A stretch of DNA of 9,160 bases from an uncultured bacterium (GCA_902803265.1 CADCPD010000194.1:1-9160); one strand, 5' to 3'; positions 1-7,500 are shown, numbered from the stretch's first letter. Translations and numbers: made by a program. The notes: generated from the sequence alone by a model not told the origin.

Positions 1-1
1 T

Positions 2-751
2 CATCATTTAAAAGCGATATTAAAAGAAAAAGGTTACGTAACTTCCGTTGGTGACGAAGGTGGTTTTGCTCCAAATCTTTCTTCTAATGAGGAAGCTCTT
101 TGCTTTATAGTTGAAGCTATAGAAAAAGCCGGATATACAACAGATCAAATAAAAATCTGTTTGGATGTAGCATCAAGTGAATTTTATGAAGATGGAAAAT
201 ATACTCTTGCAGGCGAAAATAGAACTCTTTCAAGAGAGGAAATGGTAGAGTTTTTGGAAGAATGGGTTGATAAATATCCTATAATCTCAGTTGAAGACGG
301 TATGGCAGAAGAAGATTGGGAAGGCTGGGAAATGCTTACCAGAAAAATTGGTCATAAATGTCAGCTTGTGGGTGATGATTTATTTGTAACAAATACAAAG
401 CGTTTAAGTGAAGGCATTAAACGTGGTATTTGTAATTCAATATTAATAAAAGTAAATCAAATAGGTACATTATCAGAAACTCTTGATGCAATTGCAATGG
501 CACAAGCAGCCGGATATACAACTATTGTTGCTCATCGTTCTGGAGAGACTGAAGATACTTTTATTGCTGATTTAGCGGTTGCTACAAACAGCGGACAAAT
601 TAAAACAGGTTCTGCTTCTCGTTCTGACAGAATGGCGAAATATAATCAGCTTATCAGAATTGAGCAAGAAATCGGACCTGCAGCAAAATATTTGGGATTA
701 GAGGCTTTTAGTGGTCATAAATCAGCAAATAGTCTTTGTCGGCAAAAATAA
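2..751 (+). CDS. eno: Enolase (phosphopyruvate hydratase), C-terminal part; 5' end lies outside the window
   Basis: Enolase converts 2-phosphoglycerate to phosphoenolpyruvate in cytoplasmic glycolysis. The frame is open from base 2, giving 249 residues, a little over half of the usual ~430; the start and N-terminal domain are off the left edge. Visible in the fragment are the VGDEGGFAP loop with its catalytic Glu near the start, then three metal-ligand sites in family order: Asp55 (LDVASSEF), Glu98 (SVEDG) and the GDDLF aspartate (125/126). The catalytic Lys150 (ILIKVNQ), the HRSGETEDT phosphate/active-site loop and the C-terminal KTGSASRSDRMAKYNQLIRIE signature follow. All key residues are present, so the enzyme should be active. 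The internal TTG at 161 is not the start, since conserved enolase sequence continues upstream in frame. No convincing intrinsic terminator follows the stop, so some readthrough into murA is possible. Confidence 0.97.
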   Translation, partial: HHLKAILKEKGYVTSVGDEGGFAPNLSSNEEALCFIVEAIEKAGYTTDQIKICLDVASSEFYEDGKYTLAGENRTLSREEMVEFLEEWVDKYPIISVEDGMAEEDWEGWEMLTRKIGHKCQLVGDDLFVTNTKRLSEGIKRGICNSILIKVNQIGTLSETLDAIAMAQAAGYTTIVAHRSGETEDTFIADLAVATNSGQIKTGSASRSDRMAKYNQLIRIEQEIGPAAKYLGLEAFSGHKSANSLCRQK

Positions 752-773
752 TTTACAATACATTCTTAAAGTA

Positions 774-805
774 TTTACATCATGACTTTAAAAGTGTATT
801 ATAAT
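774..805 (+). promoter_or_regulatory. Probable sigma70-type promoter for the murA-mfd unit
   Basis: A -35 box TTTACA (774-779, 5 of 6 to consensus) is followed after 17 bases by TATTAT (797-802), which overlaps a perfect TATAAT (800-805). Either -10 would start transcription near 808-812, leaving a leader of about 35-40 bases before murA. It sits in the only sizeable gap before the four-gene unit. Assigned by eye. Confidence 0.55.
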
Positions 806-822
806 ATCATTAGGCGTTGTAA

Positions 823-834
823 GACAAATTTGTC
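823..834. promoter_or_regulatory. 12-bp perfect palindrome in the murA leader (possible operator)
   Basis: GACAAATTTGTC is its own reverse complement. It lies between the predicted transcription start and the ribosome binding site of murA. As RNA it would give only a weak 4-bp stem, so a dimeric DNA-binding protein is a likelier reader than an RNA switch. The palindrome is seen directly; a regulatory role is inference. Confidence 0.3.
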
Positions 835-835
835 C

Positions 836-841
836 AAGGAG
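836..841 (+). promoter_or_regulatory. Ribosome binding site that fixes the TTG start of murA
   Basis: AAGGAG ends 5 bases before TTG at 847. No ATG or GTG in frame fits near the MurA N-terminus, and conserved residues begin directly after this TTG, so the site decides the start. Confidence 0.8.
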
Positions 842-846
842 CAGTT

Positions 847-2166
847 TTGGCTGAAAAGTATAATATAAAAGGGGGAACACCTTTAAAAGGAGAAGTAAGT
901 ATTGGCGGAGCAAAAAATGCTGTGCTCAAACTTATGGCGGCTTCTGTGTTGTGTAAAGGTACAACAAGAATTCATAATGTTCCGGAGTTAACTGATGTTG
1001 AAATTATGTTAAGTGTTATTGAACAACTTGGAGCAAAAACTAATTATAATCGTGTATCTAAGTCTATAGAAATTGACGCTACTGATTTAACAAGTATTAC
1101 TGCAAAATATGAACTCGTAAGCAAAATGAGAGCTTCGTTTATTATTTTAGGAGCCTTAGTTTCAAGATGCAGAGAAGCAATTGTTGCTTTACCGGGTGGT
1201 TGTGCAATTGGTGAAAGACGTGTTGATTTTCATATCAAAGGTCTTGAAGCAATGGGCGCAGATATAAGAATTGAAAATGGTTATGTTATTGCAAAAGCAC
1301 CTAAATTGACCGGTTGTGATATATATTTGGATATTCCTTCTGTTGGAGCTACTGAAAATCTTATGCTTGCCGCTGTACTGGCTGATGGCTGTACGAGAAT
1401 TCAAAATGCTGCAAGAGAACCTGAAATTATTGATTTGGCAAATTTCTTAAATGCGATGGGTGCTGATGTTATTGGTGCAGGTACTTCTGATATAACTATT
1501 AATGGTGTTAAACAAGAAGATTTACATGAAATAGAATATACAACTATTCCTGACAGAATTGAAGCCGGAACTTTTATGACAGCTGTTGTTGCTACTAGAG
1601 GCAAAGCTGTTTTGAAAAATATTTTTCCTGCACATTTAACATTTTTTACAAATAAATTGTTAAAAATGGGTGCAGGTATAAAACTTATTTCACCGACTTC
1701 AATTGAAGTTTCTTGTAAATCGCGATTGAACACTGTAAATTTTGTAACTCAGCCATATCCTGGCTTTCCTACAGACTTGCAATCTATGGCAATGGTGTTA
1801 CTTTCAACTGCTAACGGCGTTGGAATTATCACAGAAAGCCTTTATGAAAACAGATTTATGCAAGTTCCTGAATTACGCAGAATGGGTGCTGATATACATC
1901 AAGACAGAAATCATGCGATTATTAAAGGTGTAAAGAAATTAAACGGTACTACATTGAGTGCCAGTGATTTAAGAGCAGGAGCATCGCTTGTTGTTGCTGC
2001 ATTAATGGCGGAAGGTTCTTCTATTATCGAAAATCTTTATCATATTGACAGAGGTTACGAAAATTTTGAGCAAAAAATTTCGCTTTTAGGTGGACATATT
2101 GAAAGATTTGATTCGGATAAAATTTTGAATCAGGATTTAGAGGGGGCTTATAATGCCGGATTATAA
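847..2166 (+). CDS. murA: UDP-N-acetylglucosamine 1-carboxyvinyltransferase (MurA), first committed step of peptidoglycan synthesis
   Basis: MurA moves the enolpyruvyl group of phosphoenolpyruvate onto UDP-GlcNAc in the cytoplasm. The product is 439 residues, slightly longer than the 419 of E. coli, with the two-domain EPT fold. Visible landmarks are Lys23-Asn24 (GGAKNAVLKL), the catalytic loop PGGCAIGERRVD with Cys119 and Arg124, the general base Asp310 in PGFPTDLQ, and Arg402 in YHIDRGYENFE. Cys119, the residue fosfomycin alkylates, is present rather than the Asp found in naturally resistant lineages, so fosfomycin sensitivity of the target is expected. The start is TTG behind a strong AAGGAG. 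The 3' end overlaps the next gene by 14 bases. A neighbouring enolase, which makes the PEP substrate, is suggestive but is more likely ordinary gene packing than a dedicated pathway link. Confidence 0.97.
   Translation: MAEKYNIKGGTPLKGEVSIGGAKNAVLKLMAASVLCKGTTRIHNVPELTDVEIMLSVIEQLGAKTNYNRVSKSIEIDATDLTSITAKYELVSKMRASFIILGALVSRCREAIVALPGGCAIGERRVDFHIKGLEAMGADIRIENGYVIAKAPKLTGCDIYLDIPSVGATENLMLAAVLADGCTRIQNAAREPEIIDLANFLNAMGADVIGAGTSDITINGVKQEDLHEIEYTTIPDRIEAGTFMTAVVATRGKAVLKNIFPAHLTFFTNKLLKMGAGIKLISPTSIEVSCKSRLNTVNFVTQPYPGFPTDLQSMAMVLLSTANGVGIITESLYENRFMQVPELRRMGADIHQDRNHAIIKGVKKLNGTTLSASDLRAGASLVVAALMAEGSSIIENLYHIDRGYENFEQKISLLGGHIERFDSDKILNQDLEGAYNAGL
2139..2146 (+). promoter_or_regulatory. 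Ribosome binding site inside the end of murA for the 129-aa protein
   Basis: AGAGGGGG ends 6 bases before the ATG at 2153 while still inside murA. A purpose-placed SD in another gene's coding sequence supports the downstream ORF being translated. Confidence 0.7.
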
Positions 2167-2542
2167 ACGTTGGTATGATCATGACCCATTGTTATTAGAA
2201 GTCGTTAATTTACTTAGAGATTACCAAGATGAATTAAAAGCTCAAGCTGAAGTTTTTTTGGCGAAGATTGAAGAAAAGGTTTCTAAAGATGCAATGGTTC
2301 GTTTTTATGAACTTGTAAAACCTGAAAATGGTTCAAGATGGTATGACAAAGATCCTGTTATTTCTATGACAGTTGAATTGTTGAGAGTTATTCCTCCTGA
2401 AAACCAAAGACAATGTGCCCTACATTTTATTAATTCATTGAAAAAAATGGGTATAGATTATGTTAGTCCTAACTTTGATTTAACTGATAGTGAATCAGGC
2501 GTTGCTGTTACAGAAAAAGTTTCGGACGATAAAGCTGTTTAA
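2153..2542 (+). CDS. Protein of unknown function with an internally duplicated RWYD-x-DP motif
   Basis: I do not recognise this 129-residue protein. It has no signal peptide or membrane segment, so it is probably cytoplasmic. It contains two copies of a module 56 residues apart: RWYDHDPLLLEVVNLLR (6-22) and RWYDKDPVISMTVELLR (62-78). Each is followed by a charged, probably helical stretch with weaker similarity (26-43 and 82-99). The last ~25 residues are acidic and look disordered. The ORF is very likely real: it has a good SD, overlaps murA by 14 bases, and its TAA shares one base with the ATG of mfd (TAATG), as expected for translational coupling. Its position suggests expression together with murA and mfd but does not give a function. 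A helical adaptor or binding domain is one possibility, held loosely. Confidence 0.85.
   Translation: MPDYKRWYDHDPLLLEVVNLLRDYQDELKAQAEVFLAKIEEKVSKDAMVRFYELVKPENGSRWYDKDPVISMTVELLRVIPPENQRQCALHFINSLKKMGIDYVSPNFDLTDSESGVAVTEKVSDDKAV
2168..2449 (+). repeat. Intragenic tandem duplication (two ~38-codon modules) in the unknown protein
   Basis: Copy 1 begins at 2168 and copy 2 at 2336. The protein match is strong over the first 17 residues, while the DNA differs at many synonymous positions (Arg CGT against AGA, Asp GAT against GAC). This indicates an old duplication kept by selection on the protein. Confidence 0.7.
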
Positions 2543-5500
2543 TGTTTCAGTTTAATAATTGTGAAAATTTAATTTCTTTTAAAAATAATATTTTAAAACG
2601 TAAGTCTTTTACAGTTAGTGGGGTTACGTCTTTTTTGCGTTTATTTTTGCTTAATAAAATTATTGAGTATTCTCAAAATAAAATATTATTTATAACATCT
2701 TCTGAACAATCAGCTTTAAAATATCAAAATGATTTAAAAAAAATTTTTAATAAAACTTCTGAAATATTTCCGTTTCAGGAAATTTCTCTTTATGAATCAG
2801 TTTCTAGAAACAAGTATGAATATTCCAAGCAGCTTAAATTGTTGGAAACACAGCCTGATATTTTATTTGCACCAGTTAAATGTTTGTTGGAATTCTTTCC
2901 TGATAAAAAATTTTTTGAAGATAATTCTATAACTATTAAAAAAGATGAAGAATTAAATCTTAAAAATTTTATTCAAAAACTTGTTAATCTTGGATATAAA
3001 AGGGAAACAATGGTAACAGATATCGGAGAATTTTCTGTTCGCGGTGATATTATTGATGTTTACACAATGGAAGAATATCCTGTAAGAATTGAGCTTTGGG
3101 GCGATGATGTAGTAGATATAAGATTTTTTAATAATGAAACTCAGAAGTCAGTTTCAAAAACGGAAAGTATAACGATAAAACCTTGTTATAAATTTATTGC
3201 TGATAATTATGAAGAAGGCGTTGAAGTTTACCAATCAAATTACAATTCTAAATTAATTAGTATCCTTGATTATTTTAAAGATTATATTTTAGTCTTTGAT
3301 GAAATGTCAGAGATTAATTCCAGATACAAACTTTTTGATGAAAATTTTGAGAAACAATATAATGATTTACTTCAGCAAGAAGATGTATTGAAGCCAAAAT
3401 CAAAAAATCATATACCGTTTGAAGATTTTGTTAAAAATACGGCAGGGTTTGTCAAAATTGGCTTTAATAATTTTATAGAAGTTTACGATGACAATATAAT
3501 TGAATTTAACGCTTCTGTAATGAGAAATTTCAATGCTGATTTAAAATCTGTCGTATCTTATTTAAAAACAAAGAAAGATTTTAAAATTATTGTCGCAACC
3601 GATTTTGAAAAGAGAGTAGAAGAAATTTTAAAAGAGAATGAAATATTTGATGTTGAATTTATTCCGAATATCACGTCTCAAGGCTGCGAAATTGAAGATT
3701 TAAATTTAATTGTTATTACGGACAGAGAATTATTTAACAAGCGTTCAAAAGAAATAACTTCAAGTAAAAAATCATATTACAAAGAAAAACCTGAATATAT
3801 CGAGAGCATAAATGATATAAAAGAGGGTGAATATGTCGTTCATTCAATTCACGGTGTCGGAATATACAAAGGTTTAAGCCAGCAAAAAATAGATAATGCT
3901 TACAAGGATTATTTAACAATTGAGTATGCCAATAATGACAAGCTTCATATTCCTGCGGAACAAATAAATCTGCTTTGCCGATACAGAGGTTCGGGTTCTG
4001 TTAAGCCAAAATTATCAAGAATGGGCGGCTCTGATTGGGAAAATACTAAGGCTAAGGTAAAAAAAGAAGTTGAATTTATTGCATATGATTTACTTGAACT
4101 TTATGCAAAAAGAAAGTTAAAAGAGGGTATAAAATTTGATGAAGATTCTTCGCTTCAGGTTGAAATGGAAGATGCTTTTGAATATACTGAAACACCTGAT
4201 CAAATGCGTGCAATAAATGAAGTTAAAGCCGATATGGAATCTCAAAATCCTATGGATAGATTAATTTGCGGAGATGTTGGCTTTGGAAAAACCGAAGTAG
4301 CAATGCGTGCAATGTTTAAAGCTGTTGTTTCAGGATACCAAACCGCAGTTATTGTTCCTACAACAATTTTAGCTTTACAGCATTATCAAACAATTTATGA
4401 TAGATTTAAACCTTTTGGTATAAATGTAGAACTATTATCAAGATTCAGAACTTCAAAAGAGCAAAAGGAAACATTAAAAAATCTTGCACTTGGTAAATGT
4501 GATGTTGTTATTGCAACTCATAAATTATTGCAGGATAAAGTTATGTTCAAGAATTTGGGGCTCCTTGTTGTTGATGAAGAACATAGATTTGGAGTTCGAC
4601 ACAAGGAAAAACTTAAAAAATTAAAAGAAAATATTGATATTATAACAATGTCGGCAACTCCGATTCCTCGAACTTTATATATGTCTTTATCAGGAATAAA
4701 AGATATGTCTGTTATCAATACTCCTCCAAAAAACAGACTTCCTATTAAGACATTTGTGGGTGAAATTAATGAAACTGTATTGCGAAATGCCATAATGCAC
4801 GAACTTGATAGAGAGGGACAAGTCTTTTATCTTTATAACAGAGTTGAAACTATTGAAGAATACAAACTTCAATTACAAAAAATAGTTCCTAATGCAAGAA
4901 TTGTTGTCGGGCATGGGCAAATGGATGAAAAGTTATTGGAAAAAGTAATGGTTGATTTTGCAAACAGAGAATATGATATTTTGCTTTCTACAACTATTAT
5001 AGAATCTGGATTAGATATTCCAAATGCAAATACAATGATTATTCATGATGCCGATAAATTTGGGCTTGCACAGCTTTATCAGTTAAGAGGTCGTGTCGGC
5101 AGAAGTGAAAAACAAGCTTTTTGTTATTGTTTCTATAAACCGGATAAAAGTTTAACAAAAGATGCAAGAGAAAGACTTGAAGCAATAAAACAATTTACAA
5201 CATTAGGAAGCGGATATCAAATTGCATTAAGAGATATTGAAATTCGTGGAGTTGGAAATATATTAGGTACAAAACAGCATGGACATATGGTTAATGTTGG
5301 TTTTGATACATATTGTAATCTATTGGAAGATGCAGTTAATGAACTTCAAGGAAAAGTTGTTTCTCACAAAATTCCTACAATAGTTGATTTAAATGTGACG
5401 GCGTTTATTCCGGATGAGTGGGTGGGATCTAAAGAACAAAAAATGATTGAATACAAAAGACTTTCTGATGTTAATAATCAAACCGAACTTGAATATATAG

Positions 5501-5853
5501 TTGAAGAATGGAAAGACAGATTTTCAAAGGCTCCTGAAAGTGTTGAAAATTTGATAAAATTAATTAAATTAAGACTTTCTGCAACTGATATTTCAATAAG
5601 TTTGATAAGAGAAACAGAGGACAATATAAGAATTTATACTCCGTTTACTCAACCCGAGTGGAAAATTTTATACAATAAGCTACCAAATGAACTTACAAAA
5701 AAAATAAAATTTACTCCGGCTCCAAAATCTACAGAAAATGCAAGTTCAATTTTATTGTTTGATAACAGATATATGAACTTTAATGAACAATTTAACATGT
5801 TGGAGGATTTGTTTTATAATATCTATAAGTTAAGTTATGAGTATAATAATTAA
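2542..5853 (+). CDS. mfd: Transcription-repair coupling factor Mfd
   Basis: Mfd is an ATP-driven dsDNA translocase that pushes or removes RNA polymerase stalled at lesions and recruits UvrA. It is 1103 residues, close to the usual 1100-1180. Domains in order: a UvrB-like N-terminal module lacking a working Walker A (about 1-200, with EFSVRGDIIDVY at 163-174); a middle region; the RNA-polymerase-interacting CarD-like domain (about 425-490, EGEYVVHSIHGVGIY); an SF2 RecG-like motor with Walker A GDVGFGKT (577-584), DEEH (678-681), SATPIPRTLY (704-713) and QLYQLRGRVGR (844-854); then the C-terminal TRCF domain (about 945-1050, with IPDEWV). All motor motifs are intact. The ATG overlaps the preceding TAA as TAATG and has no SD of its own, so translation probably depends on coupling. 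It is followed by a secreted foldase gene, an order I associate with mfd in several Firmicutes. Confidence 0.97.
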   Translation: MFQFNNCENLISFKNNILKRKSFTVSGVTSFLRLFLLNKIIEYSQNKILFITSSEQSALKYQNDLKKIFNKTSEIFPFQEISLYESVSRNKYEYSKQLKLLETQPDILFAPVKCLLEFFPDKKFFEDNSITIKKDEELNLKNFIQKLVNLGYKRETMVTDIGEFSVRGDIIDVYTMEEYPVRIELWGDDVVDIRFFNNETQKSVSKTESITIKPCYKFIADNYEEGVEVYQSNYNSKLISILDYFKDYILVFDEMSEINSRYKLFDENFEKQYNDLLQQEDVLKPKSKNHIPFEDFVKNTAGFVKIGFNNFIEVYDDNIIEFNASVMRNFNADLKSVVSYLKTKKDFKIIVATDFEKRVEEILKENEIFDVEFIPNITSQGCEIEDLNLIVITDRELFNKRSKEITSSKKSYYKEKPEYIESINDIKEGEYVVHSIHGVGIYKGLSQQKIDNAYKDYLTIEYANNDKLHIPAEQINLLCRYRGSGSVKPKLSRMGGSDWENTKAKVKKEVEFIAYDLLELYAKRKLKEGIKFDEDSSLQVEMEDAFEYTETPDQMRAINEVKADMESQNPMDRLICGDVGFGKTEVAMRAMFKAVVSGYQTAVIVPTTILALQHYQTIYDRFKPFGINVELLSRFRTSKEQKETLKNLALGKCDVVIATHKLLQDKVMFKNLGLLVVDEEHRFGVRHKEKLKKLKENIDIITMSATPIPRTLYMSLSGIKDMSVINTPPKNRLPIKTFVGEINETVLRNAIMHELDREGQVFYLYNRVETIEEYKLQLQKIVPNARIVVGHGQMDEKLLEKVMVDFANREYDILLSTTIIESGLDIPNANTMIIHDADKFGLAQLYQLRGRVGRSEKQAFCYCFYKPDKSLTKDARERLEAIKQFTTLGSGYQIALRDIEIRGVGNILGTKQHGHMVNVGFDTYCNLLEDAVNELQGKVVSHKIPTIVDLNVTAFIPDEWVGSKEQKMIEYKRLSDVNNQTELEYIVEEWKDRFSKAPESVENLIKLIKLRLSATDISISLIRETEDNIRIYTPFTQPEWKILYNKLPNELTKKIKFTPAPKSTENASSILLFDNRYMNFNEQFNMLEDLFYNIYKLSYEYNN

Positions 5854-5854
5854 A

Positions 5855-5860
5855 AGAGGT
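5855..5860 (+). promoter_or_regulatory. Ribosome binding site that selects the ATG at 5867 for the foldase
   Basis: AGAGGT lies 6 bases before ATG 5867. The earlier in-frame ATG at 5837 is inside mfd, has no SD, and would put ten unneeded residues (MSIIIKRGKF) before a normal lipoprotein signal peptide, so 5867 is preferred. Confidence 0.75.
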
Positions 5861-5866
5861 AAGTTT

Positions 5867-7078
5867 ATGAATATGAAAAAAATAGTAATAGCTTTATTGA
5901 TGTCAGTTTTTATATTGACCGGGTGCTCTTTTAACAAAGATAAAGATGCTATTATTGAAGTTAATGACAAAGTTATTACTAAGGCAGATTTTGATAAAGA
6001 TTTCAATAAAGAAATCAATAATCCTATCTTTAAACAATTAGGTTTAAATACAAAAACAAAAAACGGATTTATGTATTTGCTTATAAAAGGTAGAGTTATC
6101 AATAATTTGATAGTTAAATCTCTTGTAAACCAAGAAATTGAAAAGAGAAATATTAAAGTAACAGAAAAAGATGTTGACAAGGCTATAAAAGAAAAAATAC
6201 AACAAGTTGGTTCAAAAGCTAAGTTTAATGAAATTTTGAAGCAAAATGGTATTACTCCTGCAGAATATAAAAAAGAATTAACTGAAGAATTAAAGTTAGA
6301 AAAACTTGTTGATATGATTAAAACAGTGAAAGTTACTGAAGCTGATGCAAAGAAATATTACACAGCAAATGAAAACAGCTTTAAATATCCAGATAAAGTT
6401 AGAGCTTCTCATATTTTAATTTCTGCAAATCCTTATGAAATAAGAGAAAATTTGAAATTAAAAAATAAAAATATGTCAGATGAAGAAATCGAAAAACTTG
6501 TTGAAGAAGAAATGAATGCAAAACTAAAAGATGCAGAAAAAATCTTGGCTCAAGTAAAGAAGGATCCTACTTCATTTAAAAAGATTGCAAGAGAAGTCTC
6601 TGATGATACAGAATCAGCAAAACAAGGTGGAGACTTAGGTTTCTTTGCCTCTCAAGAAATGGTTGAACCTTTTTCAAAAGCTGCATTTAGCATGAAACCA
6701 AACACGATAAGCGAAATCGTTAAAACTCCTTATGGATATCATATTATTATGGTGACAGACAGAATGGCAGCCGGAAAAGATTCCTTTGAAGATGTAAAAC
6801 AAGAAATCATGATGAAACTTGAACAAGATAAAAAGATTGAAGTTTTTGAACATTTTGTTGATGATATCAAGAAAAATGCTAAAATCGAATATATAGATGA
6901 AAGTTATAATCCTGAAAAGTTAACTACAGAGTTAAAAAATCAGGCTGCGTCAAATCCTGTTGCAAATGAAGAAGTTAATGAGGCTAATCATTCTGCAACA
7001 CCGGAACCAAAATCTGTAAAAACTGATAAAGATTCTTCAGATAAAGCTGATACAGAAACGGTTGAAATCAAAGAATAG
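5867..7078 (+). CDS. Secreted parvulin-type peptidyl-prolyl cis-trans isomerase lipoprotein (PrsA/SurA-like foldase)
   Basis: From ATG 5867 the protein is 403 residues. It starts with Lys4-Lys5, a hydrophobic core and the lipobox LTGC, so it should be lipid-modified on Cys20 and act outside the cytoplasmic membrane, helping exported proteins fold. A SurA/PrsA-type N-terminal helical chaperone domain (about 28-160, beginning EVNDKVITKADFDKD) precedes a PPIC domain (about 178-299) with SHILIS, GGDLGFF, EPFSKAAFSM and PYGYHIIMVTDR. Between the first strand and the helix of the PPIC domain is a charged insertion (about 188-222). The last ~60 residues are hydrophilic and Ser/Thr/Glu/Lys-rich, probably a flexible tail. 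It begins 13 bases after mfd and ends 18 bases before a terminator, so it closes the operon. The Cys20 anchor favours a PrsA-like name, but SurA or PpiD relatives cannot be separated by eye. Confidence 0.9.
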   Translation: MNMKKIVIALLMSVFILTGCSFNKDKDAIIEVNDKVITKADFDKDFNKEINNPIFKQLGLNTKTKNGFMYLLIKGRVINNLIVKSLVNQEIEKRNIKVTEKDVDKAIKEKIQQVGSKAKFNEILKQNGITPAEYKKELTEELKLEKLVDMIKTVKVTEADAKKYYTANENSFKYPDKVRASHILISANPYEIRENLKLKNKNMSDEEIEKLVEEEMNAKLKDAEKILAQVKKDPTSFKKIAREVSDDTESAKQGGDLGFFASQEMVEPFSKAAFSMKPNTISEIVKTPYGYHIIMVTDRMAAGKDSFEDVKQEIMMKLEQDKKIEVFEHFVDDIKKNAKIEYIDESYNPEKLTTELKNQAASNPVANEEVNEANHSATPEPKSVKTDKDSSDKADTETVEIKE

Positions 7079-7095
7079 ATAAATACCTTTAATAA

Positions 7096-7133
7096 GAAAA
7101 AGACTGCTGACGAATTTGTTGGCAGTCTTTTTT
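7096..7133. terminator. Bidirectional intrinsic terminator shared by the mfd operon and rnpB
   Basis: An 11-bp uninterrupted stem (7097-7107 with 7122-7132, core AAGACTGC/GCAGTCTT) extends inward by further pairs including G-U to a loop around 7112-7117. On the plus strand it ends in a run of six T, and on the minus strand in TTTTTC. It follows the foldase stop by 18 bases and the 3' end of rnpB by about 8 bases, so it can end transcription from both sides. Confidence 0.92.
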
Positions 7134-7140
7134 AATAAAT

Positions 7141-7482
7141 AAAGCAGCTCATAAGCCGTGTTCTGTTTTTAGGTAATCATCTGTCTGGTAATTTGATTAC
7201 TCAAATTCTCTAGCGATATGTCTGAAGTTGGCGGACAGCCTTTATAACCTTCAATTTTATCTTGCATTCGGCTTGGGGTTACCTAACCAATAATTCTCAT
7301 TATTGTTGGTGAAGCTCTTAACTCACCGTTGCACCATCGCCTGTGATTATAAATCCATCGGCAGTATATTTTCTGTGGCCCTATCCACCGGTTCGCACCG
7401 TCCGGAGTTTCTCCGGAAGCCTGTCCTTGAATGCACGGACTTTCCTCATATAATTTCTTATACGCGATTACCCGACTGCTTT
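7141..7482 (-). ncRNA. rnpB: RNase P RNA, bacterial type A
   Basis: This is the catalytic RNA that cuts the 5' leader off pre-tRNA, about 342 nt. On the minus strand it has conserved region I, GAGGAAAGTCCG (7436-7447), and region V, ACAGAACACGGCTTAT (7151-7166). Pairings I could verify: P1 AAAGCAG (7476-7482) with CTGCTTT (7141-7147); P2 GGTAATC (7466-7472) with GATTACC (7172-7178); P3 TATAA-GAAA-TTATA; P4 AAG-U-CCGTG (7434-7442) with CACGGCTT (7153-7160), keeping the bulged U; a GAGA-loop hairpin (7288-7305, P12 position); and a hairpin at 7190-7207 (P17-like). The layout matches type A. Ends are inferred from P1 and lie just downstream of an extended -10 promoter. P3 and P12 are short and AU-rich. 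Residues differing from E. coli are discussed in the findings. Confidence 0.97.
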
Positions 7483-7491
7483 ATTGTCTTT

Positions 7492-7500
7492 ATTTTAGCA
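7492..7500 (-). promoter_or_regulatory. Extended -10 promoter of rnpB
   Basis: The minus strand reads TGC-TAAAAT, an extended -10 motif (TG, one base, then a 5-of-6 hexamer). It predicts a start near 7483-7485, right where the P1 helix begins at 7482. No good -35 is visible at 17 bases, which extended -10 promoters tolerate. Confidence 0.6.

Noticed and set aside
161..163. TTG as a start for a short enolase-like protein
   Set aside because: Conserved enolase residues continue in frame upstream to the window edge, so this is an internal Leu codon of a gene cut by the window.
752..800. Terminator after eno
   Set aside because: Only weak AT pairs (such as ACTTT/AAAGT) can be formed, with no GC stem or T-run; the segment is better read as the murA promoter.
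5837..5866. Upstream in-frame ATG as the start of the foldase
   Set aside because: It lies in the end of mfd without an SD and would place extra residues before an otherwise perfect lipoprotein signal peptide.
5830..6180. Minus-strand 116-residue hydrophobic reading frame opposite the foldase gene
   Set aside because: It is the mirror of the Lys/Asn-rich foldase coding sequence, whose codons read as Phe/Leu/Ile on the other strand. No SD or family features.
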